A DNA stretch of 64,000 nt from Dyadobacter sp. (GTDB lineage: Bacteria; Bacteroidota; Bacteroidia; Cytophagales; Spirosomataceae): contig NZ_JAGIAS010000002.1 in assembly GCF_017744695.1 (NCBI RefSeq), forward strand, positions 62,001 to 126,000, in the 5' to 3' direction. The position numbers and the translations under genes were made by a program. Numbering within the stretch: position 1 is the first letter of the stretch; each line of letters begins with the position of its first letter. The notes beneath the pieces are model-generated. The model did not search any database. It was not told the origin of the DNA and worked only from the letters and a program-made list of their open reading frames with translations. This document shows, in pieces, positions 45,654 to 54,378 of this stretch.

Positions 45654-46901
45654 ATGAAACCTAATTCCAAATCCGGCGCATTATCTCGTCGCGCCGCCAT
45701 TCAGTCGGTCCTGGGTATTGCTGCGACCGGCACGATGCTCCTGCCCAAAACTTCGTATGCAGCCAATCCGGCGCCTTTTCAGGCATACGGGAAGGTCAAG
45801 ATTACCAAATTGGAAACGTTTTTGGTGAAGCCACGCTGGATTTTCCTCAAAATCCACACCGACGCCGGCATCGTGGGCCTCGGCGAGCCCTTGCTCGAAG
45901 GCCGTGCGCTGACGATCCAGACCGCCATTAAAGAAGTGGAACCCTACCTCGTGGGTAAGGACCCGCGTGCTGTGGTGCATCACTGGCAGGCTATCTACCG
46001 TCATGCGTTCTATCGTGGCGGGCCGATCCTCACCAGCGCATTGAGCGGCATCGACCAGGCATTGTGGGACATTAAAGGCAAGCTCCTGGGCGTACCCGTG
46101 CACGAGCTCCTGGGCGGGCCCACGCGTGACCGCGTGCGTATATATGGGCGTGCGTCCAACGCGGAGGACATGAAGAAGCGCAAAGCCGAAGGGTACACGA
46201 TCATTAAGACCGGAGTAGCCAAGAAGAACCCTGCCAACATTGTCGAGAACCCGGCATTCATCAAATATGCTTCCGACAATTTTGCCTCGCTGCGCGAAGC
46301 CGGCGGCCCGGAAATGGATATCGCGATCGATTTTCACGGTTCGGTTCCGCAGCAGACTTCGAAGGTTTTGATCAAAGAATTGGAGCAGTACCAGCCTTTT
46401 TTTGTGGAAGAGCCATGCCAGGCACAGAATGTCGACACGCTGGTGGATATTGCCAGAGGCACGCACATACCCATTGCAACAGGCGAGCGCATCTTCACCA
46501 AATGGGGCTTCCGGGAAATCCTTGAAAAAGGCGCTGCCAGCATTATCCAGCCTGATTTGTGCCACGCTGGTGGAATTACCGAAGGCAGGCTCATTGCCGG
46601 AATGGCCGAGGCCTATTACATTCCGATAGCCCCGCATAACCCCATGGGCCCGATTTCGCTCGCTACCGGCTTGCAACTCGCAGCCAGCGTCCCGAATTTC
46701 CTCGTCCAGGAGCAGGTAACATTGGGCGAAGGCTACCTGAAAGAGCCATTCAAACTACAAAAAGACGGGACCGTGATGGTGCCTACTAAACCCGGCCTCG
46801 GCGTAGAACTCGATGAAGACGCATTGAAAGACAAGATCGGCCACGACTGGAAGAACCCTGAAAGCTATAACGCGCTGGATGGCTCGGTGGTGGATTGGTA
46901 G
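45654..46901 (+). CDS. dgoD: Tat-exported D-galactonate dehydratase-like enzyme
   Basis: An enzyme of 415 residues. Twin-arginine signal (SRRAAIQSVLGIAATG) with cleavage near SYAANP. The enolase fold begins at VKITKLETFLVKPRWIFLK, almost the N terminus of cytoplasmic DgoD. Metal ligands Asp226, Glu252 and Glu278, general base/acid His228 and His328 (APHNPMGP) all have the spacing of E. coli DgoD (183, 209, 235; 185, 285). The blocks FYRGGPIL, FHGSV, EEPCQ, GERIFTK, QPDLCHAGGITE and TKPGLGVELDE also match. It should convert D-galactonate to 2-keto-3-deoxygalactonate, here in the periplasm or on the surface. It is the strongest link of this region to a galactonate pathway. Confidence 0.85.
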   Translation: MKPNSKSGALSRRAAIQSVLGIAATGTMLLPKTSYAANPAPFQAYGKVKITKLETFLVKPRWIFLKIHTDAGIVGLGEPLLEGRALTIQTAIKEVEPYLVGKDPRAVVHHWQAIYRHAFYRGGPILTSALSGIDQALWDIKGKLLGVPVHELLGGPTRDRVRIYGRASNAEDMKKRKAEGYTIIKTGVAKKNPANIVENPAFIKYASDNFASLREAGGPEMDIAIDFHGSVPQQTSKVLIKELEQYQPFFVEEPCQAQNVDTLVDIARGTHIPIATGERIFTKWGFREILEKGAASIIQPDLCHAGGITEGRLIAGMAEAYYIPIAPHNPMGPISLATGLQLAASVPNFLVQEQVTLGEGYLKEPFKLQKDGTVMVPTKPGLGVELDEDALKDKIGHDWKNPESYNALDGSVVDW

Positions 46902-47054
46902 CGCGACTGCGAAACGGATTGCCTGACTAACATTTGATATTTTAAAAGCAGCCCGTGTCTGGCCTTAAAACCGGCTAGTGTGGTGTTATTTGTCCAAACG
47001 TGTTTAAAAATAGTATTATTTAATTTTTACATATAAATATATTTATCTCAATCC

Positions 47055-50045
47055 ATGAAAAAACTACTGAGTTTATGCTTGGTTTTACTCGGCTTGGGGA
47101 GCGGAAGTTTGCTTGCCCAGAATGCCCGGGTGACCGGAAAAGTGACGGATCAGGATAATGCGGCGCTGCCTGGCGTGAGCATCCTGATTAGCGGTACCTC
47201 GCAGGGGACCGTGACCGACGGAGAGGGGAATTACACAATCCAGGCGCCGGGGAACGGCACTCTGGTATTTTCGTTTATCGGCTATGAAAGTCAGACGGTA
47301 GAGATTGGTAACCGCTCGGTAATCGATATTAAACTCGCGCAGGGATCGCGGAGCCTGGATGAGTTGGTAGTGGTGGGGTATGGTACGCAGAAGAAAACAG
47401 ACGTCACCGGCGCATTGTCGGTGGTATCTACGCGGGAATTCTCACAGCAACCCATTACCCGCCTCGATCAGGTATTGCAGGGACGTGCGGCCGGCGTGCA
47501 GGTGACGCAATCCAACGGCGCACCGGGCGGGGATTCCAAAGTGAGGGTCCGCGGCGCGAATTCGGTATTGGGCAACAATGATCCGCTCTATGTGATCGAC
47601 GGTTTTGTGGGAGCTAACTATAATTTGCTGAACCCCAATGATATCGAATCGCTGCAAGTACTGAAAGATGCGGCTTCAACTTCTATTTACGGTAGCCGGG
47701 GTGCCAACGGGGTAATTATTATTACGACCAAGAAGGGTAGTAAGGGCATTAGGGTGAGCTACGAAGGGCAGGGAAGCGTTTCGAATGTGATCAAGAAATT
47801 CGATATCCTGCCTGCGGGAGAGTTCGCCGAAATCGTGAATGCACGTGCCGCCGCTACGGGCTCCAATGCGCCATTTACACAAGCCCAGATCGATGATTTC
47901 AAGAAAAATGGCGGCACCGACTGGCAGGACCTTGTTTACCGCAAGGGAAGCGGCCAGCAGCACCAGGTCACGGTTTCGGGAGGTGGTGAAAAGACGTCAT
48001 TTCTGATTTCGGGTAACTATGTGAACCAGAAAGGGATCGTGAATAACAGTGGTTTTAAACGCTATGTTTTGAGAACTAACCTGAACACGCAGATCAACAA
48101 AAACCTCGCATTGAGGCTCAACCTGTCGGGCGCGAAAACCGCCAACCATAACACGGACGGTGGCGGCGCATTGATAGAGGCGTTGCAATGGGCACCTACC
48201 ACGCCGGCCTATGGCTCCGACGGCCAACCTACATTTGCGGATCCGACCGGTTCGGTTTCGAGGAGCCCGCTGGATAATTTGTACGATAAATCCAATGACA
48301 TCGAGCGGATGAATATCAATGCGATCGGCGGATTGACCTACCAATTGCCCATCAATGGTCTCTCGCTCGACCTGCAATATGCGATCAACTACCTCGATGC
48401 GCAGAACAAGAATTTCAACGGCAAGCGCCTTTCGAACAATAACCCGAATGCAACCCGCTATTCGGCCGACCAGGTGACTTTGCAGAATACCAATGCGCTG
48501 AATTATAACCGCACATTCGGGAATCACTCGATTACCGCAGTAGCCGTATTGGAAACACAGCAGTTTACCGACAAAAACTTTACAGCAACGGCCAACGGCC
48601 TTCGTTTTCCGCAACTGGGCTACGATAACATCGGCGGTAATTCGGCCGCGACGGTTAGCTCCGGTTTCTCGAAATGGACGCTGCTTTCGTTGCTTGGCCG
48701 GGTGAATTATGCTTTCAAAGACAAGTATCTCGTGACAGCGGCCATTCGGCGCGATGGTTCGTCGAAATTCAGCAAGGATAACCGGAATAGTATTTTCCCG
48801 TCGGTAGCGCTGGGCTGGCGGCTTTCTGAGGAAGAGTTTATCAAGAACCTGAATGTTTTCTCGAACCTGAAATTGCGTGGTAGCTGGGGTAAAACCGGTA
48901 GTCAGGCTATTAACCCGTACGCGACATTGTCGCCCTACAACTCTACGCAGGTCGGTTTCAATAACACCGGTGTAACAGCGGGTGTGATCCAGGGTAACCA
49001 GGGCAACAAGAACCTGAAATGGGAGACGACCACGCAAACCGACGTGGGTATTGAAATGGAAATCCTGAACGGACGCCTGCATTTGGAGGCGGATTATTTC
49101 AACAAGAGCACGACGGACTTGCTGCTGAACGTGCAGCTGCCCAACTACGCGGGCGGTGGTACGCAGCCGCGCAACGTGGGCGAGATCAGAAACCGCGGAT
49201 TCGAGTTTGCAATAGGCGGTACGGCTATCGAGAAAGGCAAATTCAGCTGGGAAACGAACCTTAATTTCTCGACGCTGAAAAATGAAGTGGTAAGCCTGGG
49301 CGGGTTGCCGCGCCTTGGAACGGGGACCGGTGCAGGAGGCGGTATGTCTATCACCAACGAGTTTATGCTCATGCCTGGTCAGCCGCTGGGTTCCTACTGG
49401 GGGCTCAAATACCTGGGTACTTTCAAGCCTAATGAAGCGGATATCGCCGCGAAGCAGGGCCGCGTTCCTGGCGACCCGCATTATGAGGACGTAAATGGTG
49501 ACAATGCGATCACCACCGACGACTTCCAGATTGTCGGCCACGCGTTCCCGAAACTGACCAGCGGTTGGAATAACACCTTTACCTATGGCGGACTGACGCT
49601 GAATGTCTTTTTCCAGGGCGCATTTGGGGTGGATAAGCTGAACTATACACGGGCAGGAGCGATGTCGGGTTCGGGAGAAGCACGGCAGTTTCTGCTAACG
49701 GAGATCCGCGATTACTACCGCGAAGGCAATACCGATTCGGATATCCCTGCATTCACCAAAACCTACCAGCCCTTTACCCAGTCGAGCCGGTTTGTGGAGA
49801 ATGGAAGTTTCGTAAGGCTGAAAAACGTGAGCCTGGCTTACAACGTGCCATCGTCGGTTTTCAAGGACAAGGCCAACATCCGCATTTTCGCAAGCGCTAC
49901 CAACCTGTTCACGATTACCAAATACTCCGGGCCCGATCCGGAAACCAGCAACGTCGGTTCCAGTACCGATACAGCGATCGGTATCGACCGTGGTTCATAC
50001 CCGAATGCGAAGGTGTATACGATTGGGTTGACGGTTGGGTTTTGA
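47055..50045 (+). CDS. susC: SusC/RagA-family TonB-linked outer-membrane protein, second copy
   Basis: The protein has 996 residues. Signal peptide (SLCLVLLGLGSGSLLAQ), carboxypeptidase-like domain at 22-105, the TonB-box-like VVVGYGTQKKTDVTGAL, plug to about 245 (IYGSRGANGVIIITTKKG) and a barrel ending in YTIGLTVGF. It differs clearly from the copy at 36824, so it probably takes another ligand. A 260-nt spacer with heptamer repeats separates it from its SusD. The promoter region 46902-47054 is AT-rich, with TATATTTA near 47035. Confidence 0.92.
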   Translation: MKKLLSLCLVLLGLGSGSLLAQNARVTGKVTDQDNAALPGVSILISGTSQGTVTDGEGNYTIQAPGNGTLVFSFIGYESQTVEIGNRSVIDIKLAQGSRSLDELVVVGYGTQKKTDVTGALSVVSTREFSQQPITRLDQVLQGRAAGVQVTQSNGAPGGDSKVRVRGANSVLGNNDPLYVIDGFVGANYNLLNPNDIESLQVLKDAASTSIYGSRGANGVIIITTKKGSKGIRVSYEGQGSVSNVIKKFDILPAGEFAEIVNARAAATGSNAPFTQAQIDDFKKNGGTDWQDLVYRKGSGQQHQVTVSGGGEKTSFLISGNYVNQKGIVNNSGFKRYVLRTNLNTQINKNLALRLNLSGAKTANHNTDGGGALIEALQWAPTTPAYGSDGQPTFADPTGSVSRSPLDNLYDKSNDIERMNINAIGGLTYQLPINGLSLDLQYAINYLDAQNKNFNGKRLSNNNPNATRYSADQVTLQNTNALNYNRTFGNHSITAVAVLETQQFTDKNFTATANGLRFPQLGYDNIGGNSAATVSSGFSKWTLLSLLGRVNYAFKDKYLVTAAIRRDGSSKFSKDNRNSIFPSVALGWRLSEEEFIKNLNVFSNLKLRGSWGKTGSQAINPYATLSPYNSTQVGFNNTGVTAGVIQGNQGNKNLKWETTTQTDVGIEMEILNGRLHLEADYFNKSTTDLLLNVQLPNYAGGGTQPRNVGEIRNRGFEFAIGGTAIEKGKFSWETNLNFSTLKNEVVSLGGLPRLGTGTGAGGGMSITNEFMLMPGQPLGSYWGLKYLGTFKPNEADIAAKQGRVPGDPHYEDVNGDNAITTDDFQIVGHAFPKLTSGWNNTFTYGGLTLNVFFQGAFGVDKLNYTRAGAMSGSGEARQFLLTEIRDYYREGNTDSDIPAFTKTYQPFTQSSRFVENGSFVRLKNVSLAYNVPSSVFKDKANIRIFASATNLFTITKYSGPDPETSNVGSSTDTAIGIDRGSYPNAKVYTIGLTVGF

Positions 50046-50048
50046 GGG

Positions 50049-50274
50049 CTGTAAGCTTATAGCTTTAAGCTTTAAGCTATAAGCAGGGTTTAGGTAAAAC
50101 CGAAATCAACCTATGCGATTGCTAAGCAAATGCAGCTTAAAGCTTACAGCCTAAAGCCTTGGCCATAAACTGCGATTCTTTTTGTTTAGTTAAAATAAAA
50201 TTCAATCTGTGCGATCAGGAGCATACGCAGCTTATAGCTTAAAGCTTACAGCTTATAGCATAAAGCTTACAGCC
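50049..50274. repeat. heptamer arrays between susC and susD
   Basis: Three clusters (50049-50084, 50132-50158 and 50227-50274) of units with period 7, such as TAAGCTT, TAGCTTA, AAGCTTA and CAGCTTA. The units are built around AAGCTT, a palindrome, so hairpins form in many registers. The stretches between the clusters share parts (GCGATT, GCGATC). Confidence 0.8.
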
Positions 50275-50305
50275 AATCCAATCGCACATCATAAAACTTT
50301 TACCG

Positions 50306-51790
50306 ATGAAAAAACTAACCATACTTCTTTTAAGCGGCTTGCTTCTGACGGGAGCCGGTTGCAGTGATTACCTGGACGAGGATACGACGGGGCTTTTGTA
50401 CGGACCTAATGTACTTTCGACGCAGGATGGCCTTGAATCGGCATTGACCGGCGCATATAAAGGCCTGGCCAACCAATGGACTTACGGCTTTTTGCACCCT
50501 TCGGCCAATGCGGCTGTGCTGGGTGCGGACGACGTGACTACGCACCCGGCGAGTAACAAAGCCGACTGGCGCGAGTTCGACCAGTTCAATGTTTCGACAA
50601 CCAACCAGCGCTCGAATGCGGTTTACAATGGCTGCTACAAGGCCATTCAGGGAGCGAATAATGTGATCAACAATTACCAGAAAACAGTTGGTACCAAGGC
50701 GACGATCGACATTATCGTGGGTGAGGCGCATTTTATCCGTGCGTTCTCCTATTACTGGCTCACGCGTTTTTGGGGTAATATTCCCTTGATTATGGCCGGT
50801 GAGTATTCCGATGATTTGCTAACTGTCAAAAAATCGACGCCTCAGGAAATCTATGACTTGATCGTGGCGGATCTGAAAGTGGCGGAAACCAATCTGCCGA
50901 ATGCGAAACGTGATCCGGGACGGCCCAACAAGGGTTCTGCCAAAGCATTCCTGGCCGATGTATACCTGACTATGGCGGGTTGGCCCTTGAAACAAACGGA
51001 CAAATACGACCTGGCTGCGGTCAAAGCCAAAGAAGTGATCGACAATGCGGCGACCTACGGCTTCGAATTGCTGCCGACTTTCGCAGCGGTTTTCGAAAAT
51101 GACCCTGCGTCGTCCGGCACGAAAGAGGCCGTGTTCCAGATCAGCGGTTACCTGGGCGGAAGCGGCACGGCGAATGCGACTTACGGCAATACCACGATGC
51201 CCGGTGAGGAAGGCGGCTGGGACGATATGTTTGCCGAGCTCAATTTCTTCCGTGATTTCCCGGCAGGGCCGCGTAAGGATGCCACTTTCCGCACGGAATT
51301 CGGGCTGGGCGCTACCAAAATACCCTGGCAAAACAGCTTGACCAAACACCCGTATTACCAGAAATGGTACATCAAAGGCAACATTGTCACATCGAGCATT
51401 TCCCTGCCTTCGGTGATGATGCGCTACCCGCACGTGCTGACGATCTACGCCGAAGCCAAAGCCCGCGGAACGGGTGGCCCCGATCAGGCGGCTTATGACG
51501 CGTTGAACAAGGTACGTTTGCGCGGACGTGCGGCCGGCACCAAAGCCCTGGCACCTGCTGACGGCCTGACGGCCGCGCAGTTTGCTGATGAAGTCGTGCA
51601 GGAGCGTGCGTGGGAGTTCGCCTGCGAGCGTACCCGCTGGTTCGACCTCGTGCGCCTGGAAAGGGTGGAGGAAGCCAATGCCAAGAAGAGCGCCGACGAT
51701 TTGCAGCCGATCAAGCCGATCGTGAAGGCTAATTACTGGTTCCCGCTGCCTTATACGGATACGTCCATTAACCCGAATTTGAATCAGTAG
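50306..51790 (+). CDS. susD: SusD/RagB-family surface lipoprotein, second copy
   Basis: The protein has 494 residues. Lipobox LLLTGAGCSDYLD. It has the SusD features AFSYYWLTRFWGNIPL and NKVRLRGRAAG, with the C-terminal WEFACERTRWFDLVRL. It is of the long-helix RagB type. Its distance to susC (260 nt of repeats) is larger than in the first pair, so a separate promoter is possible. Confidence 0.9.
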   Translation: MKKLTILLLSGLLLTGAGCSDYLDEDTTGLLYGPNVLSTQDGLESALTGAYKGLANQWTYGFLHPSANAAVLGADDVTTHPASNKADWREFDQFNVSTTNQRSNAVYNGCYKAIQGANNVINNYQKTVGTKATIDIIVGEAHFIRAFSYYWLTRFWGNIPLIMAGEYSDDLLTVKKSTPQEIYDLIVADLKVAETNLPNAKRDPGRPNKGSAKAFLADVYLTMAGWPLKQTDKYDLAAVKAKEVIDNAATYGFELLPTFAAVFENDPASSGTKEAVFQISGYLGGSGTANATYGNTTMPGEEGGWDDMFAELNFFRDFPAGPRKDATFRTEFGLGATKIPWQNSLTKHPYYQKWYIKGNIVTSSISLPSVMMRYPHVLTIYAEAKARGTGGPDQAAYDALNKVRLRGRAAGTKALAPADGLTAAQFADEVVQERAWEFACERTRWFDLVRLERVEEANAKKSADDLQPIKPIVKANYWFPLPYTDTSINPNLNQ

Positions 51791-51811
51791 GATTCGGGGC
51801 TGTTGTGATTG

Positions 51812-52008
51812 TTGTTACATCCCTACGGGATTTTTCGAAACTGGTTTGGGACCGGTTTTGGTACCAATGTTGCGTCGCGACGCGACCTGGCGTTTCGTAG
51901 TTTAGCGCTGCGGCACTCTTTGTGAAATTTCAAGTCGCGTTAGCGACGCGGCATTGGTAGCAAAAATGCAATTCGACCAACTAAACAATGCCGTTAGGCA
52001 TGTAACAA
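51812..52008. repeat. composite palindromic intergenic element, copy 2
   Basis: Starts TTGTTACATCCCTACGGGAT and ends, read on the other strand, TTGTTACATGCCTAACGGCA, the same ends as at 23463-23627. Inside is a further long palindrome, CCAATGTTGCGTCGCGACGC facing GACGCGGCATTGG. It lies between susD and the dehydrogenase gene and holds no gene. Confidence 0.75.
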
Positions 52009-52083
52009 TAAGAACAACAACAGCATACTTATGCAGCTATACTTTCGGGCCGTTTTTAAAGTACAGATACCTTGATAAACACT

Positions 52084-54294
52084 ATGACGATCCGTTTCCA
52101 GATCATATGTTTGATATTCATCGCGGCGACATTGTGCGCGCTCGTACCGGCTATCCGGGATCAGGACGACACCAAAGATGCGGACTGGCCGGTGTATGGC
52201 GGCAATAATGCCGGTAACCGCTATTCTTCACTAACCCAGATCAACAAAGACAATGTGAAGAACCTGCAACCCGCCTGGACCTACGACACTGGTGAAAACA
52301 AACCCGGCGAGCGGGGCATGGATATACAATGCCAGCCGATCGTGATCGATGGTGTAATGTATGGCACCACACCAAAGTTGAAGGTATTTGCCGTCGATGC
52401 TGCCACAGGTAAGGAGCTTTGGAAGTTCGATCCATTTGAAGGAAAACGGCCGCGGTTTCATCCGATGCGTGGGGTTGTGTATTGGTCGGAGGGGAACGAC
52501 AAGCGTATTTTGTTCACAGCCGGGGCGTCATTGTTTGCGTTGAATGCGGAAAACGGCCAGTTGGTTGAAAGTTTTGGCAAAAACGGTGAGGTCGATTTTC
52601 ACGATGGCCTGGGCGACGAGGCAACTTACGGGTACGACCCTTACCAGTTCAATATCCGCAATACCACGCCCGGGGTGATTTTCAAAAACCTTCTGATTAC
52701 CGGTTCTTCGGTTTCGGAAGGCGGCGATGCATTGCCGGGTCACATTCGTGCTTTCGATGTGCGCACGGGCAAGGTCGCCTGGGTGTTCCGGACGATCCCG
52801 CTGCCGGGTGAGTATGGATATGAAAGCTGGTCGAAAGATTCGTACAAAAAACTCGGCGGGGCCAACTGCTGGGCTGGAATGGTGATCGACGAAAAGCGCG
52901 GGATGGTATTTCTCGGCACGGGATCTCCGTCGGTGGATTTTTATGGAGGGGCGAGAAAGGGCAGCAACCTGTTTGCGAACTGCGTGATCGCGCTCGATGC
53001 GGAGACGGGGAAACGGATATGGCATTTCCAGACGGTCCATCACGATCTGTGGGACAGGGACATTCCTTGCCCGCCCAACCTGATCAGGGTCAGGAGAAAT
53101 GGTAAGATAGTCGATGCTGTGGCGCAAGCTACCAAGGATGGCTATATTTTCCTTTTCGACCGAGATACTGGTAAGCCGCTTTTTCCGGTGAAGGAGGTCG
53201 CTGTTCCGCAGGCAAAGTCGCTACCCGGGGATCAGCCCTGGCCGACGCAGCCGGTACCGGTTAAACCCGCCCCTTTCGCCTATCAGACATTGACCGAAGC
53301 AGACATCACCACACGTACGCCCGAGGCGCATGCATATGTGCTCGACCGCTTCCGTTCCAGTAACAAAGGTCCTAAAAACCAGCCTCCCGACCTCACCGGC
53401 GGATTGCTTTACGGCATCGGCGGCGGCGCGGAGTGGGGTGGTACCGCAGCCGATCCGGAAGGAATTGTGTATGTCAATGGTAATAATATGCTCTGGTGGC
53501 TCAAAATGAGGGACGCGAGGGAGGTGCAGGGTGGTGAGAAAAGTCAGGTATTGTCACGGGGTCAGGTGTTGTTTAATACCAATTGTGCGGCATGCCATGC
53601 TACCGATTCCCAAACTTCTACTGCTTCTGCCGCCACCCAGGCTTACCCGGTTTTAAAAGACATTGGCCAGCGTATGACCCGTGAGCAGATCGGTCCATTG
53701 CTTGAAACCGGAAGAGGGAGAATGCCGTCGTTCCAGCACATTTCGAAGGAAGACCGCGCGGCTATTGTGGATTTCCTGCTGAAAACCGAAACCAAACCCG
53801 CCGGGAACGACATTCACGTGCAAACGGCGACGATCGCAACGAAGCGCGATGCCAGCTTCCCGTACCAGCCTCCGTATGTCAACAATGGTAATGTACAGTT
53901 CCGGGATCCGGATAACTACCCGGCTGTCAAGCCTCCCTGGGGCATGCTGAACGCCATTGACATGAATACGGGAGAATACCTCTGGAAAGTGCCGCTCGGC
54001 GAATACCCCGAGTTGGCGAAACAGGGCATTCCGCCAACCGGCACCGAAAACCATGGTGGTCCGTTGGTAACCGCCGGTGGGCTGCTCTTCATTGCAGCTA
54101 CCTACGACGAGAAGCTCAGGGCGTTCGATACCCAAACCGGCAAGGTCGTTTGGGAATACCCGCTCCCTGCGGGTGGTTTTGCTTCTCCCGTTACCTATAT
54201 GGTCGATGGAAAGCAATATATTGCGATCGCCGCCGGAGGTACGAGATACGGTCTGAAACCCGGCGGCAATTATATCGCTTTCGCATTGCCCTAA
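52084..54294 (+). CDS. PQQ-dependent dehydrogenase with inserted cytochrome c domain
   Basis: An enzyme of 736 residues from the ATG at 52084 (MTIRFQIICLIFIAATLC), a signal peptide. The beta-propeller repeats typical of PQQ enzymes run from residue 35 (DWPVYGGNNAGNRYSSLTQI) to about 470 and resume near 600 (PPWGMLNAIDMNTGEYLWKV; GGPLVTAGGLLFIAATYDEK). Between them is a cytochrome c domain with CAACH (Cys501-Cys504-His505), which takes electrons from PQQ to the respiratory chain. The closest group by its C-terminal blades is the glucose/quinate dehydrogenase group. It should oxidise an aldose (galactose or glucose are candidates) or alcohol in the periplasm. Genes for PQQ synthesis are not in the window. 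It stands directly before the kinase and aldolase of the KDGal route. Confidence 0.85.
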   Translation: MTIRFQIICLIFIAATLCALVPAIRDQDDTKDADWPVYGGNNAGNRYSSLTQINKDNVKNLQPAWTYDTGENKPGERGMDIQCQPIVIDGVMYGTTPKLKVFAVDAATGKELWKFDPFEGKRPRFHPMRGVVYWSEGNDKRILFTAGASLFALNAENGQLVESFGKNGEVDFHDGLGDEATYGYDPYQFNIRNTTPGVIFKNLLITGSSVSEGGDALPGHIRAFDVRTGKVAWVFRTIPLPGEYGYESWSKDSYKKLGGANCWAGMVIDEKRGMVFLGTGSPSVDFYGGARKGSNLFANCVIALDAETGKRIWHFQTVHHDLWDRDIPCPPNLIRVRRNGKIVDAVAQATKDGYIFLFDRDTGKPLFPVKEVAVPQAKSLPGDQPWPTQPVPVKPAPFAYQTLTEADITTRTPEAHAYVLDRFRSSNKGPKNQPPDLTGGLLYGIGGGAEWGGTAADPEGIVYVNGNNMLWWLKMRDAREVQGGEKSQVLSRGQVLFNTNCAACHATDSQTSTASAATQAYPVLKDIGQRMTREQIGPLLETGRGRMPSFQHISKEDRAAIVDFLLKTETKPAGNDIHVQTATIATKRDASFPYQPPYVNNGNVQFRDPDNYPAVKPPWGMLNAIDMNTGEYLWKVPLGEYPELAKQGIPPTGTENHGGPLVTAGGLLFIAATYDEKLRAFDTQTGKVVWEYPLPAGGFASPVTYMVDGKQYIAIAAGGTRYGLKPGGNYIAFALP

Positions 54295-54309
54295 TAATCT
54301 TTTTCTGTC

Positions 54310-54370
54310 CCGTCGACTAAAGTCGACGGCTGGAAATTTCAATCTTGTTCCCGTCGATTTTATTCGACGG
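54310..54370. repeat. pair of CG-rich palindromes between dehydrogenase and kinase
   Basis: CCGTCGACTAAAGTCGACGG at 54310-54329 and CCGTCGATTTTATTCGACGG at 54351-54370, 21 nt apart. They sit in the 84-nt gap and look like short REP-type hairpins. The first could attenuate transcription into the next gene. Confidence 0.75.
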
Positions 54371-54378
54371 TTAGAAAT

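Noticed and set aside
47997..49541. Long minus-strand frame of 514 codons opposite the second susC
   Set aside because: Shadow of the SusC gene; no family likeness and opposite to a clear real gene. Similar antisense frames (18755-19654, 39955-41235, 44360-45700) were rejected for the same reason.
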